Assembly: GCA_964019135.1 (NCBI GenBank)
Contig: OZ025260.1
Span: 28,576,254 to 28,640,253 of the forward strand
Reading direction: 5' to 3'
From: Arenicola marina
Lineage: Eukaryota; Annelida; Polychaeta; Arenicolidae
Length of the DNA: 64,000 nucleotides
The notes below the pieces were generated by a model that saw only the letters and a program-made list of their open reading frames with translations, did not search any database and was not told the origin of the DNA. This document shows, piece by piece, positions 1 to 11,520 of the stretch; within the stretch, counting starts at the first letter, position 1, and the number at the start of each line of letters is the position of its first letter. Both the position numbers and the translations under genes were made by a program.

Positions 1-920
1 GCCAAAGAGAGAGAGGGTGAGAGCTAGGGAGAGTTGGGGCTATACTAATACGCAAAAATATCGTTTCTCTGGAAAGAGCCCTCATGGCAAAAATCAGTAT
101 AAAAACAAAAACGAATTGGGTGGTGTCGGGACATACGTTTATTGTGATTGAACTATCCCCCGATCAAAGAGTAAAACCTAAATCCACTGATTGGTGCGGT
201 GAAAGAAGATTTAAAAAAAGCGTTCTGGACATACTGCCTATTGATAAAAGGCGCTTAAGCCGTTGAAATTCCCCCTGGCTCTGGCCGACAATCCCTCGGG
301 CTGACATTGCATTAAATTCTCTCAATTACTGGGCCATTACGGTGGGGCGTGGAGCTTACAGCAGGTGATTAACGGGGGCGATGATCCAAGGCTCACAGTG
401 CTGCTGCATTCGTGGCCAGTGGGTTCTGAACAGGATATCCTCTAACGATTCGCCACCAATCACTGACTCATGTGTTATGATATCTGTCCCTGTCCGCCAA
501 ATAGTCACCCTCTCGACACATTTCAGCTGTCAATCAGGCCATGGCTTTCCCTTTTGACTGATCTTGGAGTGTGGGTGTGAAGAGATGCGTGTTCGTAACG
601 AGGGGCTACAGGTGAGAGAGAAAACACCATAGCCGTGCAGGTCCATTTTTAATCCTAATTGTTGGAAAGTGCCATTCTCGCTCTTTGCTTCTCGTTGAGG
701 CAATCAATGACATGTTGCGAATTGATCTTGCTGGTAATTAGCACGGAAGCATAGGATTAAAAAGCACAAAACTGGGTAAGTGAGCCGGGTGTGCCCTGTA
801 ATGGATCCAGGGGGTGACACTCTCGTCAAAGGGCCCACGGTGGGGACTCCTTAGCAAGGATGGTGTACACTTCTGGTGTAATACCTTAGCTAAAAAAACT
901 GAAACCCTGGTCATTTGGCC

Positions 921-1120
921 NNNNNNNNNNNNNNNNNNNNNNNNNNNNNNNNNNNNNNNNNNNNNNNNNNNNNNNNNNNNNNNNNNNNNNNNNNNNNNNN
1001 NNNNNNNNNNNNNNNNNNNNNNNNNNNNNNNNNNNNNNNNNNNNNNNNNNNNNNNNNNNNNNNNNNNNNNNNNNNNNNNNNNNNNNNNNNNNNNNNNNNN
1101 NNNNNNNNNNNNNNNNNNNN
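921..1120. other. Assembly gap (200 N)
   Basis: Exactly 200 undetermined bases, a conventional placeholder size. The true gap length is unknown. The left flank at 854-920 has no counterpart that I can find in the other three units. The right flank at 1,121 rejoins the module found at 21,245 and 35,545. The missing modules of unit 1, including any 18-bp satellite, may lie here. Confidence 0.99.
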
Positions 1121-1638
1121 CACAGATACACATATGAAGCACAAGATGTAATGTTATGTGTAATTTCCTGGCGTGTTTCACCCTGATCGTAGCTTTTCTA
1201 AAGCAGTTACTGCCGCATAATATATTAATTTATCAAAGACCATTGGACCATTCCCATTACTATACCTGGCACTACAACCCCAATAAGTGATGATTCCATA
1301 TTAGTATTACCACAACACATCAACCAAAATGACCATCGTTGGTACTTTTGGTATCACTGCTCGTTGTTTTACGTACAGTGTTGTCGAGATTTTCCCCTAG
1401 AGAGCCAGACCTCATGTGGCAGGCAATATGGCGTACACGCGAAGGGGAACACTGAAGGCAGGAGTTGCCCCTTGGCCACAGCATCCCCCCTCGGCGTGGG
1501 TGTCAGGTTACCTGGCGTGACTCGGTGGCACGTGACCTCACAAGATGGAAATCCGGAGAATCTAGCCATTGCGCTAGGAATCAACGCGAGGATTTTTTTG
1601 GGCGATGACTACAATAATAGTTGTTGTGTGTCGGTCAT

Positions 1639-1918
1639 AATAGACTGATCCTCACTCCGACGCAAAGCCCCGCCCACACGTGAGTCTTTTTTCCTTAATC
1701 GTAAGCATGAAATTGACAATCATAGTTGATGGTAGGTAAAAGTGAGCGGTACTCATCTCTGAAACTGGCAACAAAGTGACATGCTGATTTGTTTATCCGA
1801 TGTGTTTATCCGACATAACGCACGTGGAAGAGCTTTTTTACCATATGGAATATTTCAATATATGGATAAAAGCAACAGTGACGTCATTTAATGGCTTAAC
1901 AGCTTGGATCGGTTTATT
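1639..1918 (+). mobile_element. AATAGACC-ended mini-transposon in unit 1
   Basis: Short non-coding element with imperfect inverted ends: AATAGACTGATCC at the left and GGATCGGTTTATT at the right. The same segment recurs in units 3 and 4 and, in reverse orientation, outside the array at 46,834-47,097. That outside copy is what fixes the borders. No transposase frame is present, so it would be a non-autonomous (MITE-like) element. The superfamily is not determined because no clear target duplication is visible. Confidence 0.6.
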
Positions 1919-2639
1919 GCGTCACGAAAAGTCGTCATCCAGTTTAGGTCTAATTGATGGCCGTTAGCAATTTGCTGCCGGAGCTCTGTCTGCGGCGGAG
2001 TGCCATACGGCCCTGAGCAATAATAAATCAACCCTCCAGATGCATGCCGGGAGTCTTATTGCGGCGGGTTTTTATCAAGATAACAATGAAAAAAAAACAC
2101 GAAAAGAGCATGGCCAACACGTCACGTGCGTGCGTCTGTGTGGAAGGCAGAATGGAACAATGGCGAGAAGAGCCGGAAATGTCCGAGCTGTCCTATGGGG
2201 TGCTGCAGCGACCCGGGACCACGTGACTGCGGGGGATGGGGGTGAGAGGGGTGGGGTGGGGGGCGCAATCACGACACAATGCTCCAGTCACGCCTGGGTT
2301 TGTGGGGTGCTTCAGAAGGTGTGGTTAATGGCCGCGGGGGGCGGGGGAGGGCTGTGGCTGACATCGCACCAGTTGTTACCAGCTGATCGCAATTCCTGAA
2401 AGATAGGGACAGTTTTGTGGGCCTTTGGAAGTAGCCTACATGGGACGATGATGTGGTTGGTGTGGTTAGCGGGGGGCGGGGGGGGGGGGTGGGGGTGTGA
2501 GCATTGGGACCACACTATGCTGCGCTGAATGCACAAGACCTTGCAACCAAGGTCATGCCAGATTAACGAACTCTCAATGGAGCCATACATCGTAAATCGC
2601 ACAACACACTATCACTATGACATTAGCACCCCGAGCGCC

Positions 2640-2990
2640 ATTGTCTCGGCGTTTACCGACTGGTCGATATTGTCTCGGCGTTTAACGTCTGGTCGGTATT
2701 GTTTCGGCGTTCAACGTCTGGTCGGTATTATCTCGGCGTTTAACGTTTGGTGGGTATTGTCTCGGCGTTTAACGTCTAGTCGGTATTGTCTCGGCGTTTA
2801 ACGTCTAGTCGGTATTGTCTCCGCGTTTAACGTTTGGTCGGTATTGTCTCGATGCTAAGGATCCAATCGGTTTTGTCTCGACGCCAAGGGTCTAATCGGT
2901 TTTGTCTCGATGCCAAATGTCTGTTTGGTGTTGTCTCGATACAAAGAGTCCAATGGGTAATGTCTCGATGCCAAGGGACTAATCAATCTT
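2640..2990. repeat. 29-bp minisatellite, unit 1
   Basis: About twelve 29-bp repeats of two subtypes. The first series has the core TCTCGGCGTTTAACGTC and the second has TCTCGATGCCAAGGGTC. Both subtypes share the frame TGTCTCG...TCGGTAT, so they descend from one ancestral repeat. The same minisatellite occupies the same place in all four array units with different copy numbers and subtype mixes. Confidence 0.92.
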
Positions 2991-4336
2991 AGCGCAAAAT
3001 CTTTTTTTGAAACCTTACATTTACTGTTAAAGTGGAGATCAGTTGGAAAGATGACCTGCATGTTTAGGTCGAAATTGCTTGGAAAATTGGGTGAAAATCC
3101 AAAGCCCCTTTGACAATGTGTGAGAAGGTCCTTTAGTTGCTACGGTCTGTGGTTGCAAAAACTGGAAATTGTCGGGAGATAAGGTTGTCGACTGCATTTG
3201 GGTTCTTCATTGAAGACAGTTTTCGCCACGCCATGGGCACAAACACTCCCGAGATCTATGTATTAACCGAAGCTATCAACCCACTTTTTCTCTTCTTTCT
3301 TCATTTTGCCATCGCTGCTGTTCCAAAAGCTACACGAGACTCGTCGCTCTCAATGGGACCTAATTACAATATGGACACCTTGCCTGGGGTTTGCCCAGTC
3401 ATGTAATTGCATTTGTAATTCCGCTTCCGTCCGGCTCCTGTCAACGGGTCTAACGCGAGCCTTCACCTCCGTAGTTTTCATAAATCATTCAACGTCTCAA
3501 AGGCCTGTATCACAGACAGACGTAAAAAGCACGTCAGGTCGCCAGACTGTGGAGAGGGTGAATGTCTATCAGGCTTTTGCCGTCTCACTTCTATTTACAT
3601 TTAATCTTCCTCTTCATCGTCCCGTATCGGGTAGGATTTTTATTTCAGTAGTTAGTACGCATATCATCTTTACGTCATTCACTTGTTGGTAGCTCTGGGA
3701 GATGGCTTGTTGAGTGGGTTACGGGGGATCTTATTGACTAAACAAGCAAAGCAATATCCCCGCCATGGATTGAGTAGCAAAATTAATCTGGCTCATTTGA
3801 TTAAACAACTCTTCTTTTCCTCGCCCTCTCTCAATCTCACCTTAGAGGTAATATTACGTAGCTGGCACGTGTTGTCAACGCGCCACTGGGCGATAAATGG
3901 AAGATATCGATTTTGCATCACGTTGCGTTTATATATCAGCTTTATTAGATTTAGTTCTCAAATTTAATGCGCTGTAAATCTGAGGTTGGAGAAGGTAACT
4001 GAGTTCAGTGCGAGGTTGGCACCTCATAATCAGCTTTAGTAATGTGCACACCTCAATTACCAAAGCTAAAGACATGCGCAAGTTTCTTTGTCATCGAGGG
4101 GACTTTCGTGAAAAATCCAAATCTGTTTCGTCGCCGGCATCTTAGCCGGAATGAGTAGCCAGATATTGCCCACCAGCATGGCCGCTGTTCTAAGGTGTCC
4201 GAATACATCAGACTTAACATACAATATACAATTTACTACAGCACATCACGTAAAACGGTACTACTGCTGGACAGAACCCAAAATCCAACCATTTGTTCGC
4301 ACACTCTTGTTTTGCAGGTTATATAAGCAAGTTATA

Positions 4337-4368
4337 TATATATATATTTATGTATATATATATATATC
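4337..4368. repeat. TA dinucleotide run, unit 1
   Basis: Interrupted TATATA microsatellite. It has homologous, length-variable runs at about 12,916-12,936 (unit 2) and 24,535-24,548 (unit 3). Confidence 0.9.
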
Positions 4369-5525
4369 ATAATAATTATACAGTGTTTTAGCAAGAGACC
4401 GAGTTAGAGAGTAGAGTGACATTTCTATCACACCAAAATTGATTCTGTTTTTTTGTAAATGAATTCTTGATTTGTTTTATAAAGTATTACATATTTGCCA
4501 TCAACCATTGATGCATCGTGTCCATTGCTTTCAAGTGTGGCAAATAAAGACAATTTACAGTCGGGAGTTTGTCCCACCTTAGACAATATTCGTCTGCTGC
4601 GTATGCATATATGCCCAAATGTCATTCATAATTCAAGCGACCAATGTTCCGACTACATGGACGGCGTAAGGCGGCGTTGGGTGCCCCGCCGATATTGCTC
4701 TGGGCACAAGCTGACGCCAAGAAGACACGTGGCGAAGCCTTAAGAACAGACCATTTGATTTTGACGGGTGGAGGGTGGGGGGGTGGCTCTCGTTTTGGAA
4801 TTTGGGCAATCTGATGGGAGCAAGATAATATTGTAAGACCATCGTGAAAGGAAGAATATTTTTTGGCCGTTCTTAGGGAAGCATTTAATTTTTTTACACA
4901 TATTTCCAAGGAGCCCTTAAACAACGCAATTTTTATTTGCCAAAGAATGCGCAGAAAATATTTTTTTGGAAAAAAACCCATGGCACTCCACCCCCCGCCC
5001 GCCCCTCTCTCTCTCTCCAAATATCAAATGGTCAGTCCTTGCTCCGAGATATATGAAGGAGGTTCATTAAGACGGGACTGGGTGGAACCTTTCCGGCGCG
5101 AGTCTCTGGCACTAATCTGCCATGAATCACAGGCGGAAGCGCACAATCAAGAGACGTATTTGTGAGGATAAATGGGAGGATTTACACTGCTGCTATCCAT
5201 AACAAATCAGCCGCGAAAAAACGGCGTCAGTTTTACATTGTAGGCTTGACGCTAACGTGTTGTATGTGCATCATCCCTCGGGAGATCTGGGGGTGGTGGA
5301 GACAGGGGGGAAGGCTAAATTGATCCACTTCCTTCATCCTAGGGGTAAGAAAATAAGACAAGGCGGTAGGGGGTGGCGGTGGGAGGGGTGAGGGTGGGAG
5401 GGGGTGACGAATTGGGAATGGATGTGGTGAGAGGCGCCAAGGGGGCTTAATGTAAGATTGTCTCATGGGGCTTCGGGAGATAAAATCACATATTGAGTAC
5501 CTCTGCCTTGGAAATGATACGATAC

Positions 5526-5556
5526 CCCCTTCATGCATGCGGGGGGGGGGGGGGGC
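5526..5556. repeat. G homopolymer run, unit 1
   Basis: Nearly pure run of G following CATGCATGC. The homologous runs near 14,073-14,087 and 25,687-25,693 are shorter and differently interrupted, consistent with slippage. Such runs could form G-quadruplexes. Confidence 0.85.
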
Positions 5557-5917
5557 AAAATCGCCCGCTTCCTTCCTCTCCGTCCTTCCTTCACCGACCA
5601 AGCCGCTTTAGCCTTGATCTGTCTGACTTGTCTCCCTCTCTGAACTGTCGCTGTATTCTCGAGGAAGGGACGACGAGGAAGACGGCCGGCGATAGATCCG
5701 ATCCCCGGATCCGAGTTTCGTGACCTGGGGCAAGGTTCTGCCAAGCCGCCATTATCACCGCCTGGAATACGACAAAGTAGGACGTACAAGCCATTGTACC
5801 CACGCAGTCATTCTTCCTACTTCCGGTTTCCTGTTTCCTGCACCGCCACCTTCCGAGTCACGCCGACAAGGTCACGTGGTGTGGCTGTATCCGCCATAAC
5901 CCGCAGGCGTCCGCTGA

Positions 5918-5965
5918 GTATTTTATAACACGATATTTTTGTGTTTATTATGCTCCGAGGTGAGT
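5918..5965 (+). promoter_or_regulatory. TATA-ATG-splice donor block, unit 1
   Basis: A TTTTATAA box at 5,921 is followed by an ATG at 5,950 and, after ATGCTCCGAG, a strong splice donor GTGAGT at 5,960. The block is kept in units 2 (ATG at 14,483) and 3 (ATG at 26,092), donor included. It could be a promoter with a tiny first coding exon of three and one-third codons. No downstream exon could be joined to it, so it remains a candidate only. Confidence 0.25.
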
Positions 5966-6850
5966 GAGTAACCATTCCTTGCCTTCTTTCCAACCCGTTG
6001 ACCTGTTACACGATGCTGTCATTGTACAGTTCTCGACGGTATTTCGTCTTTTTTCTTTCACCCATTTTATGGGTTGTTCAGCATGAGACCATCGCGACCA
6101 TAACTTGGACAATTAGTGCTCTGAGATCAAAGGCTCGTGTAGTCGATACAAGTACACCGGCTGGTCGCAGACTCGCCTGTATCTTACCAGTAGTGTGCTT
6201 GTCTTGAGGATCGATAACCCAATCTAAGGTGAGAGTCGAGGTGTCACACTCAGTCCCTTGGGAGTCAGAAATAGGCCAGAGAGGCACTGGCTATAGGCAG
6301 CCGCGACGAAGTCGATGCACCGCCGATCACTAGCGCAGGGTACGTGATGTACTTGGGGTTTCTTTTCCAAAACCATTCTATTTCAGATAATGACATACCA
6401 AAACAGTATTTAAAAAAAAAAAAAAACTTAAATGCTCTTGATTATTTTTGAATGGGTACAACATGAAAGAAGATACATATCTCATTATCTCGGTAGGGTC
6501 TTTGGTCTTGTTTAATGAAGCTATCTTCGCACAAAGGCCACCTCACCTTTCTAAATTCGTCACTAAGTCTATATCCAGAGAGATAATTACAGAAGGCTGG
6601 AGCGGAAGTTTTGAATCAGACGTATTTATTATTCCAAAGTCCAAACTGCTTGACTTGTCCTATTTCTGGACTGTTATGTCTCTTATGAAAATATCTGTGG
6701 TCAGAACTGACACAGTGGGCTTGGTTTGGGCCCCAGGGGGCTGCAAAGAGGGGCATCCCGATCAGTCACTTCTGTCTAGGGCTGTCTTGTTATTGTACTC
6801 TTGTTGTCTTATTGTTGTCAAAATGTTTTTTCCCATTGTCCTTTCAATTA

Positions 6851-7603
6851 TTATTGTTTCACATTAAAGTCATCGCTCCAATATATGCCGATGAATTTAA
6901 GGTGGATCGTTTGCTTTGTCAAGGTTGTTGGATAAGATATATTCGGGTCCGCTGCGAGACTAATGTCATGCTGTCTGTGTAGCACTTGAGATTGACAATA
7001 AAAATACATTCGCGCGGCATTTCCATTCCTGCATGGTGCGTTTTCACCAACATTCGGGCAATCCATAACGTAGGCGGAATATTGCTGTGGCAGCTTTAAC
7101 CTTATTGAAGTAATCACAGCATTTCCAGATGCAATGGCACCTGTATTTCCTAACATTGTCCACCAAGTACAAGCGGCGTCACACACAAACAAACCCAGAC
7201 CGCTGAGACCCAGCGAACGAGTCAATTCACTCGCCCTTTGCCATTGGGTCTCCGTTTTCTCTTCTCTGTGTGTGTTTTTTTTCCGATTAGGGGAGAAGCT
7301 GATTTCTTGGTCACGGCGCGCAGACCACACCGGAAGCCTGCAGCGGCATGGGAATGAGCAGATTGTCGCCTGGTAGCAGGAAAGCCGCGAGTCCCTGCCG
7401 CATTGCAATGGGCAAAAACACTGGCCAGCAAACGAAAAGTGATAAAGAGTCGGTGAAAAAGAGTTATTTTGGCGGGAGAAGGGGGGTGGGGGGGGGGCGG
7501 GTGGTAGGGGGTGGGGGCCTGCTAATGTAGGTCGTCCATGGGTAACTGTGTGACGAATTAGCCACACGCGCTCCGGAAATCTTGTGGTTGGATGCGATGG
7601 CAT
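6851..7603 (-). other. Longest non-repetitive open frame; probably not a gene
   Basis: An open frame of 250 codons on the minus strand of unit 1. The 3' half (from about residue 125, around SGNAVITSIRLKLPQQ) aligns with the minus-strand frame at 26,265-26,708 in unit 3, which ends earlier. In unit 2 a deletion removes it and the upstream part lies in another frame. The N-terminal part is proline-rich because it reads through a G run. I recognise no domain. Differences between units 1 and 3 in the shared part include several amino-acid changes, with no clear excess of silent changes. Best read as a chance open frame. Confidence 0.15.
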
Positions 7604-9397
7604 ATCGGTGGTGGCTAAGAAATCTCACATAACAGAAAGCCAGAGAGAGAGAGGGTGAGAGCTAGAGAGGGTGGGGGTTCCGTATAAACAAATACGCAAA
7701 AAATATCATTTCTCTTGAAAGAGCCCACATGACAAAAATCAGTATAAAAACAAAACCCAATTGGGTGGTGTCGGGGCATACGTTTATTATGATTGAATTA
7801 TCTGCCGATCACAGAGTAAAACATAAATCCACTGATTGGTGCGATGAAAGAAAGAGAAAAGAAAACATCCGAACATAGTGCCCAGAGATAAATGGCGCTT
7901 AAGCCGTTGAATTTTCCCCCGGCTCTGGCAGACCATCACTTCAGGCTGACATTGCATTGAATTCTTTCAATTACTGGGCCATTACGGCGGGGCGTGGGAG
8001 CTTACGGTAAGTGATTAACGGGGGCGATGATCCCAAGGCCCACAGTGCTGCTGCATTCGTGGCCAGTGGGTTCTGAACAGGATATCCTCTAACGATTCGC
8101 CACCAATCACTGACTCATATGTTATGATGCCTGTCCCTCTCCGCCATCAGTCACCCTCTCGGCACCTTTCCGCTGTCAATCAGGCCATGGGTTTCCCCTT
8201 TTGACTGATCTTTGGACTGTCAGTGTAAAGAGATGCGCTTTTGTAACAAGGCTACAGAGTGAAAGGTTAATTTTTTAATCCCAATGGTTGGGAAGTGCCT
8301 TTCTCGTTTTTTGCCTCTCGTTGAGGCAATCAATGACAGGTTTCGACATTGATCTTGCTGGCAATTGGCATGGGAGCATAGGATTAAAAAGCACAAAACT
8401 GGGTAAGTAAGCTGGTGTACCCTGTGATGGATCCAGGGGTGACATGGTCGTCAAAGGGCCCACGGTGGGGACTCATCTTGAAAGCTAGCTCACACTGTTT
8501 CGGCTTAGGCAACGGTTTACCCAGGTCCTCCCCGGTCTATAAGGCTGTACAGTTCTCGCGGGTTCTATTTCCGCTTTAGGTCTTTTAGGGACTAACAAAA
8601 AAACACGTGCTCTTAGGACGAGTGCGCATCACGCTGGTGCCTTGCTCCAACTGCGTGACGCGCACTCATTGTAGTGAACGTTTCAGTGTTGGGAACCGGC
8701 CAGCTGCGCGGTTTGTGCGTAAAGAATCGAGTGGGTGTGAAACTATTTTTTGTTTGCTTTGGTCCAGGCATTCCTAACTATAAAATCATAATATGGTTAA
8801 TAATAAGACATTTATCTCCCTATAATACTGGTGGTTTATTCGACGAGACTGTATAAAGCGTTGTATTTTGAGGCAAATCATCAATGTTTACATTTTTATC
8901 ATTTACATTTCAACACCATTATCCTCGCCTGGTCAGTCCCTATAGGTAGCGCTGTTACGTAACCATAGATACCACGCGCAGGCATGCGAGTCATGATGAT
9001 TATTACGTCATGCGACATGGCCGGGAAGCCCCGCGCAGCTCATTAGATCGTCTGACACTGACAGTGACTTACGAGACAACAGCATTCTGGTTTATCAACT
9101 GTCTAATCGCTCATATATTATATAAATCTACTCGACGGATGGTTATAATTCTCATATGCACAGAACTTCAGTGGTTAATTGTGCATCCAAGGACAGCTTT
9201 CGCCGATTTTGTGTGTGAAGCGAGTGAAGGCAAACAACAGGAAGGTAGGCAGCACGTACAGGCCGTTGCTGCTAGGCATTGACGTAGAGCATAAGTCGCC
9301 CTGTCTCGTGGGGTCTCGATAAGATCCCGTAGTGACTGTACAGCCCTATATACCGGGACAAAGTGGAGCCATCTCGTACAATGTTGGCGCGAAAACA

Positions 9398-9660
9398 GTA
9401 GGACACGATGTTACTACGATACTACGGTTCATCCCGGTAGTTTTGAACCGTTAAAAAACACCGAGACGACCTACGGTTCACCGCGGTACTCCCCCGGATC
9501 ACCCCAGATTGACGACGAACTCCATACGATTGCCCAGGGTTGTCCAAGGTTGTCCACGGTCTTTAGGACCGGGGTAAACCGGGCATATAAACCAGCGCAG
9601 TGCGAGCTAACCTTTATCATGGATGGTATACACCCTTAAAAGTGCCCTCCTTTTATCGAC
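9398..9660 (+). promoter_or_regulatory. TATA-initiator block, unit 2
   Basis: A TATAAA box at 9,586-9,591 sits 33 bp upstream of the A of a TCATGG initiator-like motif at 9,619. The spacing is identical in units 3 and 4. The upstream 180 bp carries repeated CGGTTCA and ACCGGGAC/ACCGCGG motifs. Just downstream is a very short frame (ATG GAT GGT ATA CAC CCT TAA) and an AT-rich stretch with AATAAA-like signals near 9,667. This is consistent with a short polymerase II transcription unit, but no product can be named. Confidence 0.3.
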
Positions 9661-10384
9661 GACAAATAAATAAGGTTCTAATAAAAGTACATATGGTTCA
9701 GAAGAGAAAATAGAGTTACCACCCTACTCTTCATCCAATAAAACATACCCCCCGCCCCACCCCACTCCCTTGGTCGTTAGTTCCATAAACCACACCTAGG
9801 CTACGCCAATAGATTTAGCGCTAAATAGAACATATGTCGAGCAATTTATCGGGTTCAAAATACATAGTAATACAAGTATTTATCAAAGAGGTGGATTTTC
9901 TGAATCAAGAAAGGGTCAATATTACTAAGTCTACTGGCGTAGCCTAAGTGTAGTGCATGAATATACCGCCCTTGGTGCGGTACCTTCATTGTAAAATGAA
10001 ACCGTGGTTTGGCAACACGCTTAATTAACCAAATCGAAGAAGGATTCTTTAATGGGTAAAAATTAACCCATGAATTTGCGAATTACGCAGCCTGTGATGG
10101 ATCAGCGCCAGCCAGACCCTCGGGGGGGATTGGCGGAGGGGGGCAGGGCGCTCTGGTGAGGAGACTTCTAAGTAACTCAAGTCTACCATGCGGCTAAGCC
10201 GCTTGCAATTGCGAGACCTATTGGGCGATGCAGAGTTAGGTGTTCGCTCCCCCCCCCCTCCCCTCCTCTCACCCTCGGGTTGTGGTATATGTATGCCACA
10301 GCTGATCAGCGAAATAGACAGCGAGGAAGGGGGGGGGGGGTGGGCGAAAGGCGATGCGGGGCGCGGTCACCGTGGAGGAAGATT

Positions 10385-10465
10385 CCAGTTGTATTTCAGT
10401 GTGGTCGCCAAAGGGATGTGATAACTAAGCACTTATAGACATGCTACAAATGCATGCCCCAAAAT
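10385..10465. repeat. Isolated relic block, unit 2
   Basis: About 80 bp (GTATTTCAGTGTGGTCGCC onward) matches unit 4 near 30,578-30,655. It is flanked on both sides by deletions relative to that unit. It shows that unit 2 once had the block now private to unit 4. Confidence 0.7.
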
Positions 10466-11116
10466 ATAAATGATGGCCGTTAGAAATTCACTGCCGGAGC
10501 TCTGTCTGCGGCAGAGTGCCATACGGCCCTCAGCAATAATAAATCAACCCTCCAGATGCATGCCGGGTGCCTTATTGCGGCGGGTTTTTATCAAGATAAT
10601 AATAAAAAAAACACGAAAGGAGCATGGCCAACGCGTCACGTGCGTGCGTCTGTGTGGAAGGCAGAATGCAACAATGTCCGAGCTGTCCTATGGGGTGCTG
10701 CAGCCACCGGGGACCACGTGACTGCGGGGGATGGGGGTGAGAGGGGGGACGCAATCACGACACAATGCTCCAGTCACGCCTGGGTTAGTGGGGTACTTCA
10801 GAAGGTGTGGGTAATGGCGGCCGGGGCGGGGGAGGGCTGCGACATCCTACCAGTTGTTACCAGCTTATCGCAATTCCTGAAAGATAGGGACAGTTTTGTG
10901 GGCCTTTGGGAGTAGCCTACATGGGACGATGATGTGAGTGGTGTGGGTACCGGGTGGGGGGGGGGGGAGTGGTGTGGGCATTGGGACCACACTATGCTGC
11001 GCTGAATGCATACGACATTGCAACCAAAGTCATGCCAGATTCCGAACTCTCAATGGAGCAATACATCGTAAATCGCTCAACACACTATCGCTATGACATT
11101 AACACCCCGAGCGCCA

Positions 11117-11520
11117 TTGTCTCGGCATTTAACGCCTTGTCGATATTGTCTCGATGCCAAGGGTCTAATCGGTATTGACTTGATGCCAAGTGTTTAATCG
11201 GTATTGTCTCGATGCTAAGGGTCTAGTTGATATTTGTCTCGATGCCAAGGGTCTAATCGGTATTGACTTGATGCCAAGTGTCTAGTCGGTATTGTCTCGA
11301 TGCTAAGGGTCTAGTTGATATTGTCTCGATGCCAAGGGTCTAATCGGTATTGACTTGATGCCAAGTGTCTAGTCGGTATTGTCTCTATGCTAAGGGTCTA
11401 GTCGGTATTTGTCTCGATGCCAAGGGTCTAATCGGTTTTGTCTCGATGCCAAGTGTCTAGATGATATTACCGCGATACCAAGAGTCTAATCGGTATTGTC
11501 TCGATGCCAACGGACTAATC
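11117..11520. repeat. 29-bp minisatellite, unit 2
   Basis: About fourteen 29-bp repeats, nearly all of the second subtype (core CGATGCCAAGGGTC). The CGGCGTTTAACG subtype is reduced to one hybrid repeat at the left edge. Two subtype variants alternate (ATTGTCTCGATGCTAAGG and ATTGACTTGATGCCAAG), suggesting a two- to three-repeat higher-order pattern. Confidence 0.92.

Larger units (their letters stand above)
1..7638. repeat. Array unit 1 (contains the assembly gap)
   Basis: First visible copy of the large tandem unit. Its first bases, a GAGAGAGAGGGTGAGAGCTAG motif, recur at 7,639, 15,763 and 26,909. It runs through the shared modules in order: the ATTACTGGGCC block near 330, the GGGCCCACGGTGGGGACTC block near 830, the mini-transposon at 1,639, the 29-bp minisatellite at 2,640, a long AT-balanced block at 3,000-4,300, a TA run near 4,337, G runs near 5,530, the TATA/ATG/donor block near 5,920, and the block ending near 7,600. 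Around the gap it lacks everything matching about 16,617-21,240 of unit 3. Those modules may sit in the gap or be truly absent. I see no intact gene. The longest non-repetitive open frame (minus strand, 6,851-7,603) is not kept in the other units. Confidence 0.9.
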
